Assembly: GCF_018139145.2 (NCBI RefSeq)
Contig: NC_059500.1
Location: 17,360,101 to 17,424,100, forward strand
Direction of reading: 5' to 3'
Origin: Gymnogyps californianus
Taxonomy: Eukaryota; Chordata; Aves; Accipitriformes; Cathartidae
Length of the DNA stretch: 64,000 nucleotides
The notes under the pieces were generated by a model. That model made no database searches and was not told the origin of the DNA. It saw only the letters and a list, made by a program, of their open reading frames with translations. This document shows, piece after piece, positions 25,687 through 39,077 of this stretch. Position 1 is the stretch's first letter, and each line of letters begins with the position of its first letter. The position numbers and the translations under genes were made by a program.

Positions 25687-28600
25687 ATTGGACGCACTTA
25701 GGCTCACACCACTGATTGACAGGCAAGTTAAGTATGCCAACAAAGGGCTATATGAAATGTTTCTCTCATCTGACACTATTTTCGTATAAATGGCTTTTTC
25801 ATAGAGCAAGAGAAGTTAAGAGATAAATCTTAGAAATCAGCATAAGTAAATATATCAAGCAGCCAAACTCATGTCTTTCCATTTGAATGGCAAAAACGTT
25901 CTTAGTGTATATACGTTATTGAACCTGTTGCTTTGTGGAAGAGATCAGACTCCAGGAGCTAAATTCGGTTGCTTGGAACAGGTATCCCAGTGCCATTTCA
26001 GAGGCTGGATTCAAACAGATCTGCAAGGTTGGCACATATGACACAGGACTTCTAGGAGACCTGCATTGCTTTGGAGCGGCTGCTGGAGGACAGACAGGAC
26101 AATTTAGGGCTTCTCAAATAATTGTAGACTCCTATGTTTAGGCAACTAGATCCCATCTTAGAGTACTTTGTCAGGTAAGCACAGAAGTAACTATCATATT
26201 ATTAGGAACAAAAGCAAAACCTTGCAATTCAGTTTGCTATTCCTCTCATGAAAAGTTCACACAGATATAGATCTGTGTAAATGTTCCTATATACACATAT
26301 ACATATGTGTATATAAATGCTGTAACTATCTGAAAATGACCACAGAAGATTCTGCCATAGTAATTGGAGTAGAATGGCTTTATTGGTCATTGATTCTTAC
26401 CATTGGCCAAGTGACTTTATTTATTGAAGGAAAAATCTAGGCAGACCTCCAACCCTGAATGGAAAGTTGGAAGAAGCTTCATTCTTTTTTCTAGAGTCTA
26501 TGAGAAAGAGTCAAAGACATTTAAGGAGTCCAGAGAAAACTGTGAAGGATTTTTGATTCCCTCCTCCCCTTCCATGGAAAAACAGAGTCTGCAGGTAAAG
26601 CATAGATAGAAACAGGGACAAAACAACAGGGACATAACAAATACAGTGTATTAGAATACTGTTTTTCTACCGTACATACAGAATACGGTATGTATTTTCT
26701 ATTACTATTACATGATTAGCAAAGAAAAACGAAGGCAGCTTCATTGTTTTAATTATTTCAGGTAGTTTTTGTTACCAAGGAGATCTTTAAAGTGAGTTGA
26801 GCCTGCTGGTCCTCTCTACAGAGACTACTTCTTTGCAATGGTACTTTATAATGGATACTGGTAGCTGGAAATACAGTAGACACATCTCTTACATCCATAC
26901 AAATGTGGACACTGATGGTAACTGAGCATTTCTCTATGCAAATAACTTCACACCTTTAGGAAAACACTTCCCAGTTTCAAATGGAACAGTACTCACTGTT
27001 TTGTTCTTTCCCCCCTCCAAAGCTATAGTGGCAAACAGCAATAGGTTATTGGAATGGCAATCTCACCTGTGGGATACCTGCTACTAGGTCCAGAGACCAC
27101 TGAAACAGGGCAGGATAAGCAGAAGGAATAAGTAATACAAAGTAAGTAAAACATTTATAGAGAAAAGCTTAGCTTTCAGCAAAATTGCTTTGTACTTCAA
27201 GACTTGAAGACAAAGAAGTCCCATTGATTTCACACGAATTTCTGCACATATGTGCATTGAGAAACTGATTTCAGCGGTTATTATGGTAACCCAGACAATT
27301 CTAATACAGAAAGCTGGCAATGAGGAATTAAACCTGCCTTGGACTGTTTTGTCACAGTGAATTTCTATACCTAACCTGAAGGGTAATCAGGTGACATTAA
27401 CCTTCCATAATAGCTCACTAACATTAGTTTATTAGTCTAAATGAGTGACAACAGGTAGCATAATTTTTCTTGGCATATTTTAACCTCGGAAAAGATTTTT
27501 GCATCACTCATAGAAATATACTTAGGTATATGTGCATATGTGAATAGAATAGCAAGCGGCCACATATTGCCCAAATGTGTTAAATAATATTCTTTCTATA
27601 AAGTGGAGCAAAATATAAAAAATACCTTTGTGCTCTTTTCCAAATTTATATGATCTGAAATCCGAAAAATATATATAGATAGCAAGCATGCTTTAAGAAA
27701 CACAAAACATTGATGCACCAAATATCATTACTACAATTTGGTAAAAGGTACTTCATGATGGGACAAATGCATACTAACTAAAACATGTAAAAGTCTCATA
27801 TGGAAAAGAATGAAAAAATAGCACAAAACCACAAAGGTTTCACTTCTTTATAGGTAAATAATTTTTCATCTTTCAGGAGATCAGTTGTGTCATATTTTGA
27901 AATGGCTGACTGTCATGTACAATTTGATGATTTTAGGCAATACGGCAAGTGCTTGGACAATTCTTTATAACTAAACCATTGCAAGTAGTTCCAGTATTTT
28001 GTTCTAAGTGTGTTTTTGTTCTAAGCAGGATTTTGTAACACAATCTAAAAAAAGATATGCAGACATTGCTTCCAAACATATTAAAGTACCTGAAACTTTG
28101 GATTCCATTTTTTAAATTAACAGTCTGTCACTGGTACAGAAATGATAAAACAGCTTGCTCTTTTGTGTTTAATTAGAGTTCAGCCTGATCATAAAACATA
28201 ATAGTTCATTCATAACTAAAGTGACAGTCTGAATGAAGTCTCAATGGTTACCACTGTCCTAATAATGAAAAGAAAGGTGTAAGTAGGAGGCAGAATCTCT
28301 GCTATGAAAGACCACTTATACCTAAAAAGATAAAACAGAAAAGAAGTTAGAGAGTACATGAAATGAGCAAGGTGGCAGGATTAAAAATATCAATAGAGAA
28401 ATATGGTGTTAATTCTCACCAGAATTTTCCAAAGCTTCTGAAGGAATTAAATGTCTGCTACCACTACAAAAAAGGGCAAGTTTAGTGACTAACATTTATA
28501 GACAAATAAGTTCTGCTTAGTTTTCAGACTGGTACACCTTTCAACTTACATCTAGTGTAATCAGACATCTAGTGGTGTCTAGAAGTGACCAGAGTGTTTT

Positions 28601-31600
28601 TTACCAAACTGACTACCATGATTCCTAGCTATTTGTCAGGGAATTTGAACCAGAACTGCTTTGTCTTATTCTGTTAATTCCCAACAGGTACAAAGTCCAC
28701 TGGAAAAAATTTCCAGTTTGGTAGGAATCAGATTTAACTAAAATGCAGGTCTAAAATGTTAAAGTATAGCCAAAATTCTGGATCACATCCAGCAAGAAAG
28801 AGGAGGCTATCATCAAAGAAATGAAAGGAGGAAGATACTAAAAGAGCTGAGTAAAAGATAATTTCTTGCTTCACTGAGAAGACCAGTTGTATCCTAATGA
28901 TAAAAAACTAGTTTCTTTGGAAAGCAAAATAATATTTTGGAGGGCAAAGGGGACAAAGGTTCAAACACAACATTTCATTTGATTCGAAACTTAAAACACT
29001 CTATTAAGGTGAAATCAATAAAAGGCCTTAAGCCTCTAAAGTTACTGCTGTTTGATTAGCTTTCAAAGTTTTAATCCAAAAAGGCTTTCAAAGGAAATAA
29101 AATTTTTAGAAAGACCTAAGCTTTAAAAAAGTCCTTGTGATAACAAAAAAATTCACTTTCTCAAAATTTTTGAATGCACTTTCCACAAAACAAATAATTG
29201 CTTATGCCGACAAAAACAGTAAAGCTGAACATCAGAAAGTATTTCACAAATTGCTTTGGTGGCATCAGATCTTACCTGAGTGTAACCAGTATTTTACACA
29301 ATGCTGTCACAAAAAGGTCATTCTCAGTGTACAGCATTCCTCACCAAATGGACAAAATCTTGAAGTCTTTTCTTAATTTTTGTCTTCTCAATTGTTCTCT
29401 AAGTTACAGGCATCTGCCTGACTAAGAGTTGAACAAAATCAGAGACAGAGCCTCAGGCTCCCTCACAAAGCAGTGAACGTTAACATTTTTAAAAGCCAGA
29501 GCAATCTATTTACTAGCAGAAACAAGCCACACCTGGTCCTTCCAAATTCATCATGAAGGGATTGATTTTTTAGAAAGGTAACATTTTGTGTTACCATAAT
29601 GCTTTCTCACCTTACATCCAAGTCAGATTTTAATTACATGCACCACGTAGGTTTTCCCAAGTTGTCATAGCTGTGGTGATGGCTTTCATATATCCGTAAG
29701 AAAAATCAATACTAGCTTTCTGTAGCATCTTGGGGAACAGAACATTGAGATAAAAGTTCATTCATAGCTTGACTAAATCAAAGTGATCATATTCCTGTTA
29801 CAAGTATACAGTACTGCATGTATAAGCATTAAGTTTAATTCATGACCCTTCCCCTGCTTTTTTTGCTGGTAATACTAGTACTCCCAAATAGGCCATTTTA
29901 CCCTCACAGAAAAAACTGTCCGGAAATAATTTAAGATTAATATTAATTATGTACATTATAAAGAATTTTTGATCAACCTCCACATGGAGTTACATTTGGA
30001 TAAGCAATTGGAATACTGAATTCACTTCTGCTGAACAAAATTAATTAACAAGTTCTTTCTTTTCAGTTTTTTAGATCTAGTGTGTATGTATTAAAATATT
30101 AATAAAGAATGTCATCCTTGTCTGCTACTGACTTTCAAACACTTATTCATTTTGAAGCAATGGAAATTAAATGCAAATGTACACTAATATAACAGAAACT
30201 GAACTTCCCCAATGCAAGACTGCAAGACCCCTCTTCTCTCCCCTTTTTCAGGAGTGCAGTGGACTACTTTCATGTGTCACACTGCTTTTATACATCCCTT
30301 TCCTGATATTTTGCATCACACTGCCCAGGAAGGATTTTTCTTAGACAGCTCAGAATACTTGCTCTTGAGCAAGGCGAGGCTCACTTCCTGTACTGGTTCT
30401 ACTTGCTACAGTGCTGAACTGCACCACAGCTGTCAAGAGCCAAGTTGACTAACATGATATTGACCATGACACTGTTCAGGGCTGCTGAGGATAATTTGGA
30501 TTCATCAACGTGTCAGTTAGCATAAGTGCATGTGGTTTTACCACAATTTGCTCTCACAGTATGGTATGTGATTTGTCCTTGTCTGCAGTCCTGCAGCTGA
30601 TTCATCTCTTCACAGCTATGCTGCAGCCACATTGTACATTGTATACTGTAATTCACATCAGAGAAAAAGCAACAGAGACTGATTATCTTCCTTGCCCAAG
30701 TACCATAGTTTCTAAACTCAGAAACAAGAGTTGAGTCCTGAGAAAATCCCTAGGAGGTGTCAAGCATGTTCTCAGGGATTAAATAGCAGTCAAAGCTTTG
30801 TTGGACCTGATTTTTATAATAATTTAAAACTCGTAGAGGACAGTTGTTAGATGAACAAAATGAAGCTGAGAGACTGGTTTTATTTTCTGAGTCTGAAGAG
30901 AGAGGATTACTCGAGCAACTGTCTTCTAAAATACTTATGCACTATCTGGATGTCTTGGGCTGCAACTCCCCAAATTTGCTAGCTAAATTTACAAAAATAG
31001 CTCTCCAGATAAGGAAAGTATAGGTAGCTCCTCTAGGACGTATGGAAGCCACCTATATCATGAAGCAGAACCCCAATAATCAAATAGTTCTCAAGGGATA
31101 CTCAAGAACTAGCCTGTTGATCAGCTCTCAATTATTTGTCATTGCTCAGAATAAGCAGCTAATGATGCAGGAACTTTACTAAATAAATCTCGGCAGAGTT
31201 CCTTTCTATTCCCAGCTTCCCTCAGATGATTCCTAGCAGACAATTAGGAAGCTGGCTGATAGCTTTTCCTGGTTACCCAAACTTAATATTTCATTCACAG
31301 CCCCTGTTCACAAAAGCCAGATCATGTTGCAAGCCAAAGGAAGAGCACAGGACTGCCTGATAAAACAAGAGTGTTTGCTCTGTATGATTTCTATAACCAA
31401 ACTGCTAAAATGAAACGTCTGCTTCTATGTTTGTTAGTAAGACCAGAAAACAGTATCAACTTTCTGCTTCTGCTGCAGCCTTAATTTCTCCACCCCATAA
31501 TTAACAATTTTAGTACTTCCTGTAAATTCAGATTCCAACATGAACTATTATCAACTACGTGTTTACAGAGCCAAATGGATTTGAATCCATTCCCAACAGA

Positions 31601-33578
31601 TGGAAATATAAATCCTGCTAGCATAAAAGCTCTTCCCAAACCAGTTGTTCTTCCCCATGCTGCGTCCATATATGCTACTTGGTAAATCTGATTGTAGCAA
31701 GCTTGGATAAATTTTGGTTTGAGGTATCGAAACAAACATTTTTGTTATAAACTGAATTTGGTACTGTTTAACTATGTCGGTGCATTGGTATAAAGTGGCT
31801 AAATTTCAGTTCCAGATTTTGAATGAATTAAGTGTTTTTTCTAGGAATTTATTTTGAATTATGTAATTATATTCAGAGTAACAGCTCCTCCCTCTTCCCT
31901 TGGAAAAACTACAACTGCAGTTTCTCCATCACATATTTAATTTACAGTCTTCAATTCTTCCTCATTTTGGCTAACCAGTGTATATCTGCCATTCCAAGCT
32001 ACTACCTACTATAAATGGGGCATATATTTAGTCTCCGATTTTGTATTACAGATGTACAACATGCAGTGATATACTAGTAAGGCATTACACCATAAACTTG
32101 AAAACAGGTGAAATATTTACTGCTTTCTTTAAAATTTTATGTTTGCTCTCAATAGCAAATTAAGTTTGGGTTTGTCTAATTAGAGATCTAATCTATTTGA
32201 AGACTTTCAGAACTATGGGAGTTTCAGGTTACATGAGGATTTGACTGCACAATATGAAACCCATTGTAGGTTTCATAATAACAAATGCTACACCCCTCTT
32301 ACGTTTTCAAAGACCCATTCATAAATATCAAAATAGAAATTAGTTTTTCCATAAGAAATTGTAGAAGAACTGCCATTTAGCCTGTATGACAATACCCTTC
32401 ACTATGCTTCTTTCCACAGTTTACTAAGCCCCCCAATTCATCTGGTCTACATATCAATTTTCTACCCAACAAGATATTCCATTCTGAAGAATATCCAAAG
32501 CATATCTGCATCTGAATAATAAACCAATTATGTTTCCAAATGTTCAGGCTTATGTGCAAACACCATGAAAAAGACAATACTTCTTCCTTAAGACAACTAG
32601 TACTTTCCTTTCTGGCACGCTTGTACTACAGTCGAGAGAAGCTGGACTTGCTTTATCATCCATTTTATCTTCTGACTCGGGTTTGTATTCACAAAATCAT
32701 CACAGATGAGATACAGTACTCTGGATAGCATTGTATGTATTTTTGACCTTTCTGAAAGCTGAGGAATTTGGACTCAAGCCCTTCTATGTGAAAAGATCAG
32801 TACTAGAACTACTAGAAAAATGTCTGGAGCCTCTACACTGCTTGTTTTAACTGTAATTAATTATAATCTTGGATATGTTAAGCATCATAAAACAAGAATC
32901 CTCTGGCCTGATCAGCTAATACTTAAAAGTCATGTTAATTCTAGTTCATGAATTTTGATAGGTGTTTATGAAGTAATTCTGGATATACCTGGTGATATCA
33001 CTTTATCAGCTCAAAAGTCCCTCAGGCAGAGCAAGACTGACTGCTGACATTTTATTTTTTGTTTTCTCCTTCTTGTTAGCTTGTACTAATAAAGATGAAG
33101 CTATATCAGACTTCTGCAGGATTATTACCTCATAATATTTACAGTCATCCTATAAATGGTTAAGTGTTTTGTAAAACACTCATTTTTTTTAGAATAGATT
33201 TTGTAGTAGAGTAATTAAAAAAAACAACCCACCTGTTTCTTAAAAGAAATCACAGTAAGTCTTTCCATTTATATTTAAAGAGAGTTCATTTAGAACAAGA
33301 TTCATATTCACAGACTGCCCTTTAAATCAGTATCTTTAAAGACATAGACTTGGTAAACATATTATTAAAAGTTTATTATTCAAGAAACACATCACTATAA
33401 AAACTTTGGTTTTGCAAGTCCAAGAAAATAAATACATGAATATTTTTAAATAAAAGACATTTAACCAGCATGATAGGACGTATTGTAAAATACTTGTCTG
33501 AGCCCACAAGAAATGAAGTAGCAACTCATCGGTAGGTTCACTTCAAACATATTTGTAGGACTGGAAATACCACACTAT
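25687..33578. other. No gene or repeat family recognised
   Basis: Nearly 8 kb of AT-rich sequence with open frames of 90 codons or fewer. The only structure noted is a perfect 13-bp-arm palindrome at 26288-26315. Likely intergenic or intronic. Confidence 0.5.
26288..26315. repeat. Perfect 13-bp inverted repeat with 2-nt loop
   Basis: The arm TATATACACATAT at 26288-26300 is followed by AC and then by its exact reverse complement at 26303-26315. It is AT-rich and largely alternating, so it could extrude as a small cruciform. No function is implied. Confidence 0.85.
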
Positions 33579-33696
33579 AATGGTTTAGTGGTGGACTTGG
33601 TAGCATTTGGTTAATGGTTGGCCTCGATGATCTCAAGAGTCTTTTCCAACCTAAATAATTCTATGATTCTATTCTATGAGTCTATGATTCTATAAT
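33579..33696 (+). mobile_element. CR1 LINE 3' end
   Basis: Matches the avian CR1 3' UTR: 'tggtttagtggtggacttgg', 'gttaatggttggcctcgatgatct', 'tcttttccaacctaaat', then three imperfect copies of an ATTCTATGA-type tail unit. It is 5'-truncated to about 118 bp and belongs to a different subfamily from the copy at 16715. Confidence 0.93.
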
Positions 33697-34289
33697 CTAA
33701 TTTTCAAATGACCTTCATAGCAAAAATGGTACTCAGAATCATCTATTTTTGTTGACCTAAAAGCTAGAAAACTAAGTGCTAGGTTAACTGAAAAATTAAA
33801 GGAAGATCAGGTGGCCAATATTCATTCTACTTAAAAATAGATAATGCTAGTTCATTGGAGTACTACAATTGTAAGCCTTGGCATATGGAGAGGACATGAA
33901 CTGAGGGTCATAAGACTTCCATTATTATCTTTAAATCTGGTGAATATTTTAGGTCAGTTAAGTAAATTATTTGCTCCTAAATTTACTAGAAGCAACCAGA
34001 GAGCCTTTTTATTGGTTTCAAAAGACTTTGGGTCCAAAATGAGTTTTCAGCTGATGAAAACATACCTGAATATACGGTGGGAAATTGCTTCATTTGATCT
34101 TTTGACACTACATCTTCTACACCCTCTCCTCTCTCACAGTGTCAGCACCGGTCCAGGAGATTTGGATACACTTTGCCATTTTACACAATGTGTGTAATGA
34201 CTATAGACTCCCTCCCCAGACATTTTCAAAGTCAGCAGGGGTAGCTGTTAGAATGAACTTTCTCAATAACAATTTTAATAAATAACAAT

Positions 34290-34505
34290 AAGAAAGAAAG
34301 GAAGAAAGGAAGAAAGGAAGAAAGGAAGGAAGGAAGGAAGGAAGGAAGAAAAGAAGGAAGGAATGAAGGAAGAAAGAAAAAGAAAAAAGAAAGAAAGAAA
34401 GGAAGGAAGGAAGGAAGGAAGGAGGGAAGGAAGAAGGAGAAAGAAAGAACGAACGAAAGAAAGAACGAAAGAAAGAAAGAAAGAAAAAGAAAAAGAAAAA
34501 GAAAA
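34290..34505. repeat. (GAAA)n/(GGAA)n purine tract
   Basis: 216 bp of almost pure A and G on the plus strand, broken by only four pyrimidines (34364, 34450, 34454, 34466). It is a compound of GAAA, GGAA and AAAAAG units. The 117-codon minus-strand frame over it is a product of the repeat (Phe, Leu and Ser runs), not a gene. Confidence 0.97.
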
Positions 34506-34740
34506 TTAATTTTGATAATAAATAATAATTTTGATAAGAATTATTACAATACAATTCCTTTTATGCAGTGATATGTTAGAAATGTTCAAATTTACTGTTA
34601 TCTGAAGTTGGCCCAGAGCCAAGTAGTTATTGCCTTGTGTAAGTCTGTGTGAGCCCTCGGACAGCATTAGGTTTCCTGGACAAGTGGAAAGAAATATTGG
34701 TCTCTGGAGCGGGTAATGATCTCACCTTTTCTAATAACAG
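34506..34740. other. Short unannotated stretch before the candidate exon
   Basis: Ends in a pyrimidine-rich segment with a CTAAT branch-like motif just upstream of AG at 34739-34740. Nothing else recognised. Confidence 0.45.
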
Positions 34741-34852
34741 CTCCATCAGCTCACTAATTCTCAAGGAAAAGTCTTGCATCCTGCCTTCTTTTGTGGAGGA
34801 CACAGTGCCACAACATCAGTCATGAAAACTGACGAGCCTGGAGGGAGTACAG
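34741..34852 (+). other. Candidate internal exon (weak)
   Basis: A 112-bp block is preceded by CTCACCTTTTCTAATAACAG, a good acceptor with a branch-point-like CTAAT. It is followed by CAG|GTTAGT, a near-consensus donor. One frame is open across all 37 codons and is closed by TAA just inside the acceptor and by TAG just after the donor. The peptide has balanced composition but matches no family I know. Its phase does not join in an open frame with the 23854-24002 candidate: the required frame meets a stop 28 codons in. The two are therefore probably unrelated, or one is a chance pattern. Confidence 0.25.
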
Positions 34853-37050
34853 GTTAGTACTGCTTAATTGTTCAGGAGCTTTATAAGACCCGTAGCAATT
34901 TAATGAATTATAGATTTCAAGTGAGAATGTTCTTGTGGCAACAAAATTTGAATATAATGGATAACTGCATCTAAAAGTATGATATATGATACCACACAGA
35001 AGTTATGGACAAGCACCAGCCCTATATACTTAAACAAATAAGCCCTAGGAATTCAAGAAAGACAGATTTTCTCTCTCTGTTTTGAGAAAGGACAGCCAAA
35101 AGGGAATGATGAAAGGAATTACCTCCTTTAAAACAAAATGACCTCTTTCTAAAGCTAAGAGGCATTTCAGGACAGCACAGAAGCATTGAACACTTGTACA
35201 AATCCATACTTGCTGAATGAATGCATTTGTTTGCTTTCTGAATGCTGCTGGTCTGTTTTTACACTTACTTTCAATTGTTACAATTCATGCAGCCATTCTG
35301 CCTCAATTAAAACAGATTATAACATGTATTGTCAGCTGTTTGGATAGGGGAGACTTATCAAGGATCCTTTGAAACCTGAGTTAAGTTTGATTCACACTGC
35401 ATGGCAGGCACAGACAAAGCTGACACCTTAACCTAACAAATCTCTCACTAACTAGGCTGTCAGGCAGTTTAACCAGCCCAAATGCAGGGTGCAGTTTTGG
35501 CAAGGCTTTCCAACTTTTTTCCAGCTGAGCTTCACTAAAGAAATGGCAGGTTTCTGTGTGGATCCAGATCCACATCATCTCACTCTCCCGCCATGGCTAC
35601 TGGACTACTTTCACTGCCTACCTCTGTCATCTCTCCCAGGAACAGCATGGGCTCAGCAGAGCTTGTCAGACTGAAATTTAGCTTTCAGTGTACTCAGCTG
35701 AGTGAATGAATCCCAAGGAACCATTTCTGAGTAGTGCATGTTTTACTTTGTGACTGTGTAAAGCTGAGGACACCCCCACAGTTGAGACTTTCTTCCATTG
35801 CTTCCTCTGGCTACCCTTCAGGGCATAACAAGGGTGACACTCCTCAAAGCCCTCATCATACTGCAGCAAGACACCTTAACGCAACTTGCATGAGGGATCA
35901 GCAGGTTGGATTACTTTGGTCACCTCCAGCAAACATGTACGCCCCAGACCACAGGGGTGCCCCCTCTGGGAGCAATGCCCCAGGCCCTCACAGGAGACAT
36001 TGCCACATGGTGTCCACTGAAGGAGGGGCAATAGCTGCATTTGGAAGGGATGCCATTTCTCTTGCTCCAGGGCCTCACAAGTCTTGCACGGGTGTCAGAC
36101 ACAGGCTAGGTGTGCAACAACCTGAATCTTTGGAAACGAGGAGTGAACAAAACACCTTCAATCAACCTGTACACAGCAAGTAGTAGCAACCCACTGGCAG
36201 GGACCACACTTGTCTCCAGACAGGCCAGGTAAGGGGTGTCTCACTTCCTTCATATTGGCAATCATGATGAACCCCATAAAGCTGGGGTTAAAAAGTGCAG
36301 GTTCCTTCTGCCTCCCACTCCATGGGAAATGAGATATTTCTTCCTTTCCTTTCACTCCTGTGGATATGGCCACAAGCTGCACAAGAACCTCCTTATGAAG
36401 AAAGCTCACAGGCCTCCTGGGCCACTTTGAAAAGAGGGAGAAGGACTTCAATCTCTCCTATATTAAAAGGACTGTCCTTTACTTAGTTAAAGATCAGTTT
36501 GGACAAATGGATGAGAATAGTGTTGCATGAGCTTGCAAAGCTCACCTACTCAATGGCCTTAAAACAGGATGTGACTGTCAAGAACTATCACCAAGCATAG
36601 GGATGGGCATGTGCCACCACAAAATGCATCTCTCCACAGCAATGGGCTACAGGTTGCCAGTATGTAGACTGGCAACACCATAAAGCAAGTGAGAAACTGC
36701 ATACCTTGCCTGTGCTGCAGAGGGACAGGTGAGAAAGTAGCAGGAGACAGTGGTGACGCCACTAGCTCTAAGAAAAATTTGCTTGCAAATTCGAGACGTG
36801 CTGGGCAAGGCTTCTCCACAGCACAGCTTCTCCAGCCTGAGTGTAAGGGTACTCTGCATGTTGTGTTGCAACTGTAAAGGCCAGGCATTCCCGCATGTTC
36901 CTCACGGAGCTCTTGCTGGCACTCAAGGCAGCAATCGCAGCGGGGAGGGGTGGGGAATCATGGAATTTGCCCTGAAAGGCACCACAGACTTTCTATTATA
37001 GACAGTCCTCTAAGAAATTACGCCCGTCAGCTGAGCTTTCTTACATCTGA
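34853..37050. other. G+C-richer unannotated sequence
   Basis: From about 35400 to 37050 base composition rises compared with the rest of the window, and overlapping open frames appear on both strands (up to 149 codons at 35734-36183). No family is recognisable. Simultaneously open frames on opposite strands argue for composition and not coding. It could be an unrecognised old repeat. Confidence 0.4.
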
Positions 37051-37055
37051 CTCTT

Positions 37056-38208
37056 TGTGGCAGGTTGACCCTGGCTGGATGCCAGGTGCCCACCAAAGCC
37101 GCTCTATCACTCCCCCTCCTCAACTGGACAGGGGAGAGAAAATGAAATGAAAGGCTCACAAGTCGAGATAAGGACAGGGAGATCACTCACTAATTACCAT
37201 CACGGGCAAAACAGACTCGACTTGGGGAAAAATTAGTTTAATTTATTACTAGTCAAATCAGAGCAGGATAATGAGAAATAAAAACCAAATCTTAAAACAC
37301 CTTCCCCCCACCCTTCCCTTCTTCCCAGGCTCAACGTTACTCCTGATTTTCTCTACGTCCTCCCCCTGAGCGGCACAGGGATGGGGAATGGGGGTTTGGG
37401 TCAGTTCATCACACATTGTTTCTGCTGCTCCTTCCTCCTCAGGGGGAGGACTCCTCACACTCTTCCCCTGCTCCAGTGTGGGGTCCCTCCCACAGGAGAC
37501 AGTCCTTCACAAACTTCTCCAACATGAGTCCTTCCCACGGGCTGCAGTTCTTCATGAACTGCTCCAGCATGGGTCCCATCCACAGGGTGCAGTCCTTCAG
37601 GAACAGACTGCTCCAGCGTGGGTCCCCTGCGGGGTCACAAGTCCTGCCAGCAAACCTGCTCCAGCCTGGGCTCCTCTCTCCACGGGTCCGTAGGTCCTGC
37701 CAGGAGCCTGCTCCAGCGTGGGCTTCCCACGGGGTCACAGCGTCCTTCAGGCATCCACCTGCTCTGGCGTGGGGTCCTCCACGGGCTGCAGGTGGGTATC
37801 TGCTCCACCGTGGACCTTCATGGGCTGCAGGGGGACAGCCTGCCTCACCATGGTCTTCCCCACGGGCTGCAGGGGAATCTCTCTCTGCTCCGGCACCTGG
37901 AGCACCTCCTCCCCCTCCTTCTTCCCTGACCTTGGTGTCTGCAGAGTTGTTTCTCTCACATCTTCTCACTCCGCTCTCTCTGGCTGCAACTGCAACTCCC
38001 CTGTAACTTCTTTTGCCTTTCTTAAATATGTTATCCCAGAGGTGCTACCACTGTTGCTGATGGGCTCGGCCTTGGCCAGTGGCAGGTCCGTCTTGGAACC
38101 CGCTGGCATTAAGTTTATCGGACATAGGGGAAGCTTCTAGCAGCTTCTCACAGAAGCCACCCCTATAGCCCCCCCGCTACCAAAACCTTGCCACGCAGAC
38201 CCAATACA
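37056..38208 (-). mobile_element. Solo LTR of an avian ERVL-like element, minus strand
   Basis: The 1153-bp element reads TGTATTGGG...CCACA on the minus strand and is flanked by a perfect 5-bp duplication, CTCTT, at 37051-37055 and 38209-38213. A TATA-like box (ATATTTAAG on the minus strand) lies at about 38021-38030, and an AATAAA signal at 37242-37247 (minus strand). Between them is a block of tandem units around 'ccacgctggagcag'. No internal retroviral sequence adjoins it, so it is a solo LTR. Same family as 40414-41554, in opposite orientation. Overlapping frames of 140-208 codons inside it come from the G+C-rich tandem units. Confidence 0.92.
37467..37816 (-). repeat. Tandem units within the LTR
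   Basis: Irregular units of about 40-65 bp share a core that reads 'ctgctccagcgtggg' on the plus strand, alternating with 'cacggg' and 'gtccttca' modules. This internal minisatellite-like block is also present in the second LTR, so it is a family trait. Confidence 0.75.
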
Positions 38209-38213
38209 CTCTT

Positions 38214-39077
38214 CCAGGGCTGTTAGAGTACAAACAAACCACCATGGTACAGCCCTGCCAGCACAGTACTGCCTTGCTCATGATGGCCCTAATAAACTCG
38301 CCCAAGCTCTCAAGTCTTTGCAGAGGTTCTCTGATGACCTTGTTCAGTATTCAGGCCTTTCCCTCCCATCCCTTTTGCTGAAAGACAGACACAGGCTGAC
38401 AAGGAGCTCTCTCAAGCGCTCTCCTCTACTGCTACTAAACCCAGGAAATTTTAAACGCTTCCTTCAAGTTGGAAATGTCTTACAGGTATTGCTGAAAGGA
38501 GCTAACGGTGATCATTAACACTCCGAGGATCACACTATTACATGGGGTAAAGTCACTCAGCACGAACACTGAGGGGCAAGAAGTAAACTAAGCAGCTAGC
38601 TGTAACTTAATGTCTCATAGAGAGTGATTCCTCAACAACTTACCCTGCACATAAACAGCCTGGCAAAAAACTACCAGAAGTTTTCTACTGGCAGCCAACT
38701 TCAGGCACTGAGTCAGTGAGTGGACAATTAGACCAGGAGCATTAAGGAAGTTAATTTACAAAGGATTGTATGGTAACATAGGCGAAAAACTACATTCCTA
38801 TAAATTATGTGGTTCTCAGTGTATTATATAGAAGATCAGTCTAATTTAAGGCAAATTGAGTGTTCTTGGCTAGGAAAGTAAAAGCACACAGGGAGAATAA
38901 TACTCACTTTAGGACACACAAGCTTCCAAACTTCTGATACCGAGGAACAGAGTAGCTGCCATTTTTTTTCCTTTAGTCAAAAGGAGAGAAATGTGCATGT
39001 GTAGAGATGGCATTCTTACATTGTACAGCAGCATTAAAGTTGCATGCTCTTAACAGATATGTAGATAATAAAGCTAA
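38214..39077. other. No gene recognised between LTR and old LINE
   Basis: The sequence from 38214 to about 38530 is slightly richer in G+C and the rest is AT-rich. I see no exon, repeat family or open frame above 66 codons. Confidence 0.45.

Noticed and set aside
34201..34554. 117-codon minus-strand frame rich in Phe, Leu, Ser and Pro
   Set aside because: It is a translation of the GAAA/GGAA purine tract and its borders.
35734..36183. 149-codon plus-strand frame
   Set aside because: A frame on the opposite strand is open over part of the same DNA and composition explains both. No recognised domain.
37416..38140. Several overlapping frames of 100-196 codons on both strands
   Set aside because: They lie inside the solo LTR and its tandem G+C-rich units, where stops are rare. 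No retroviral or cellular domain is recognisable.
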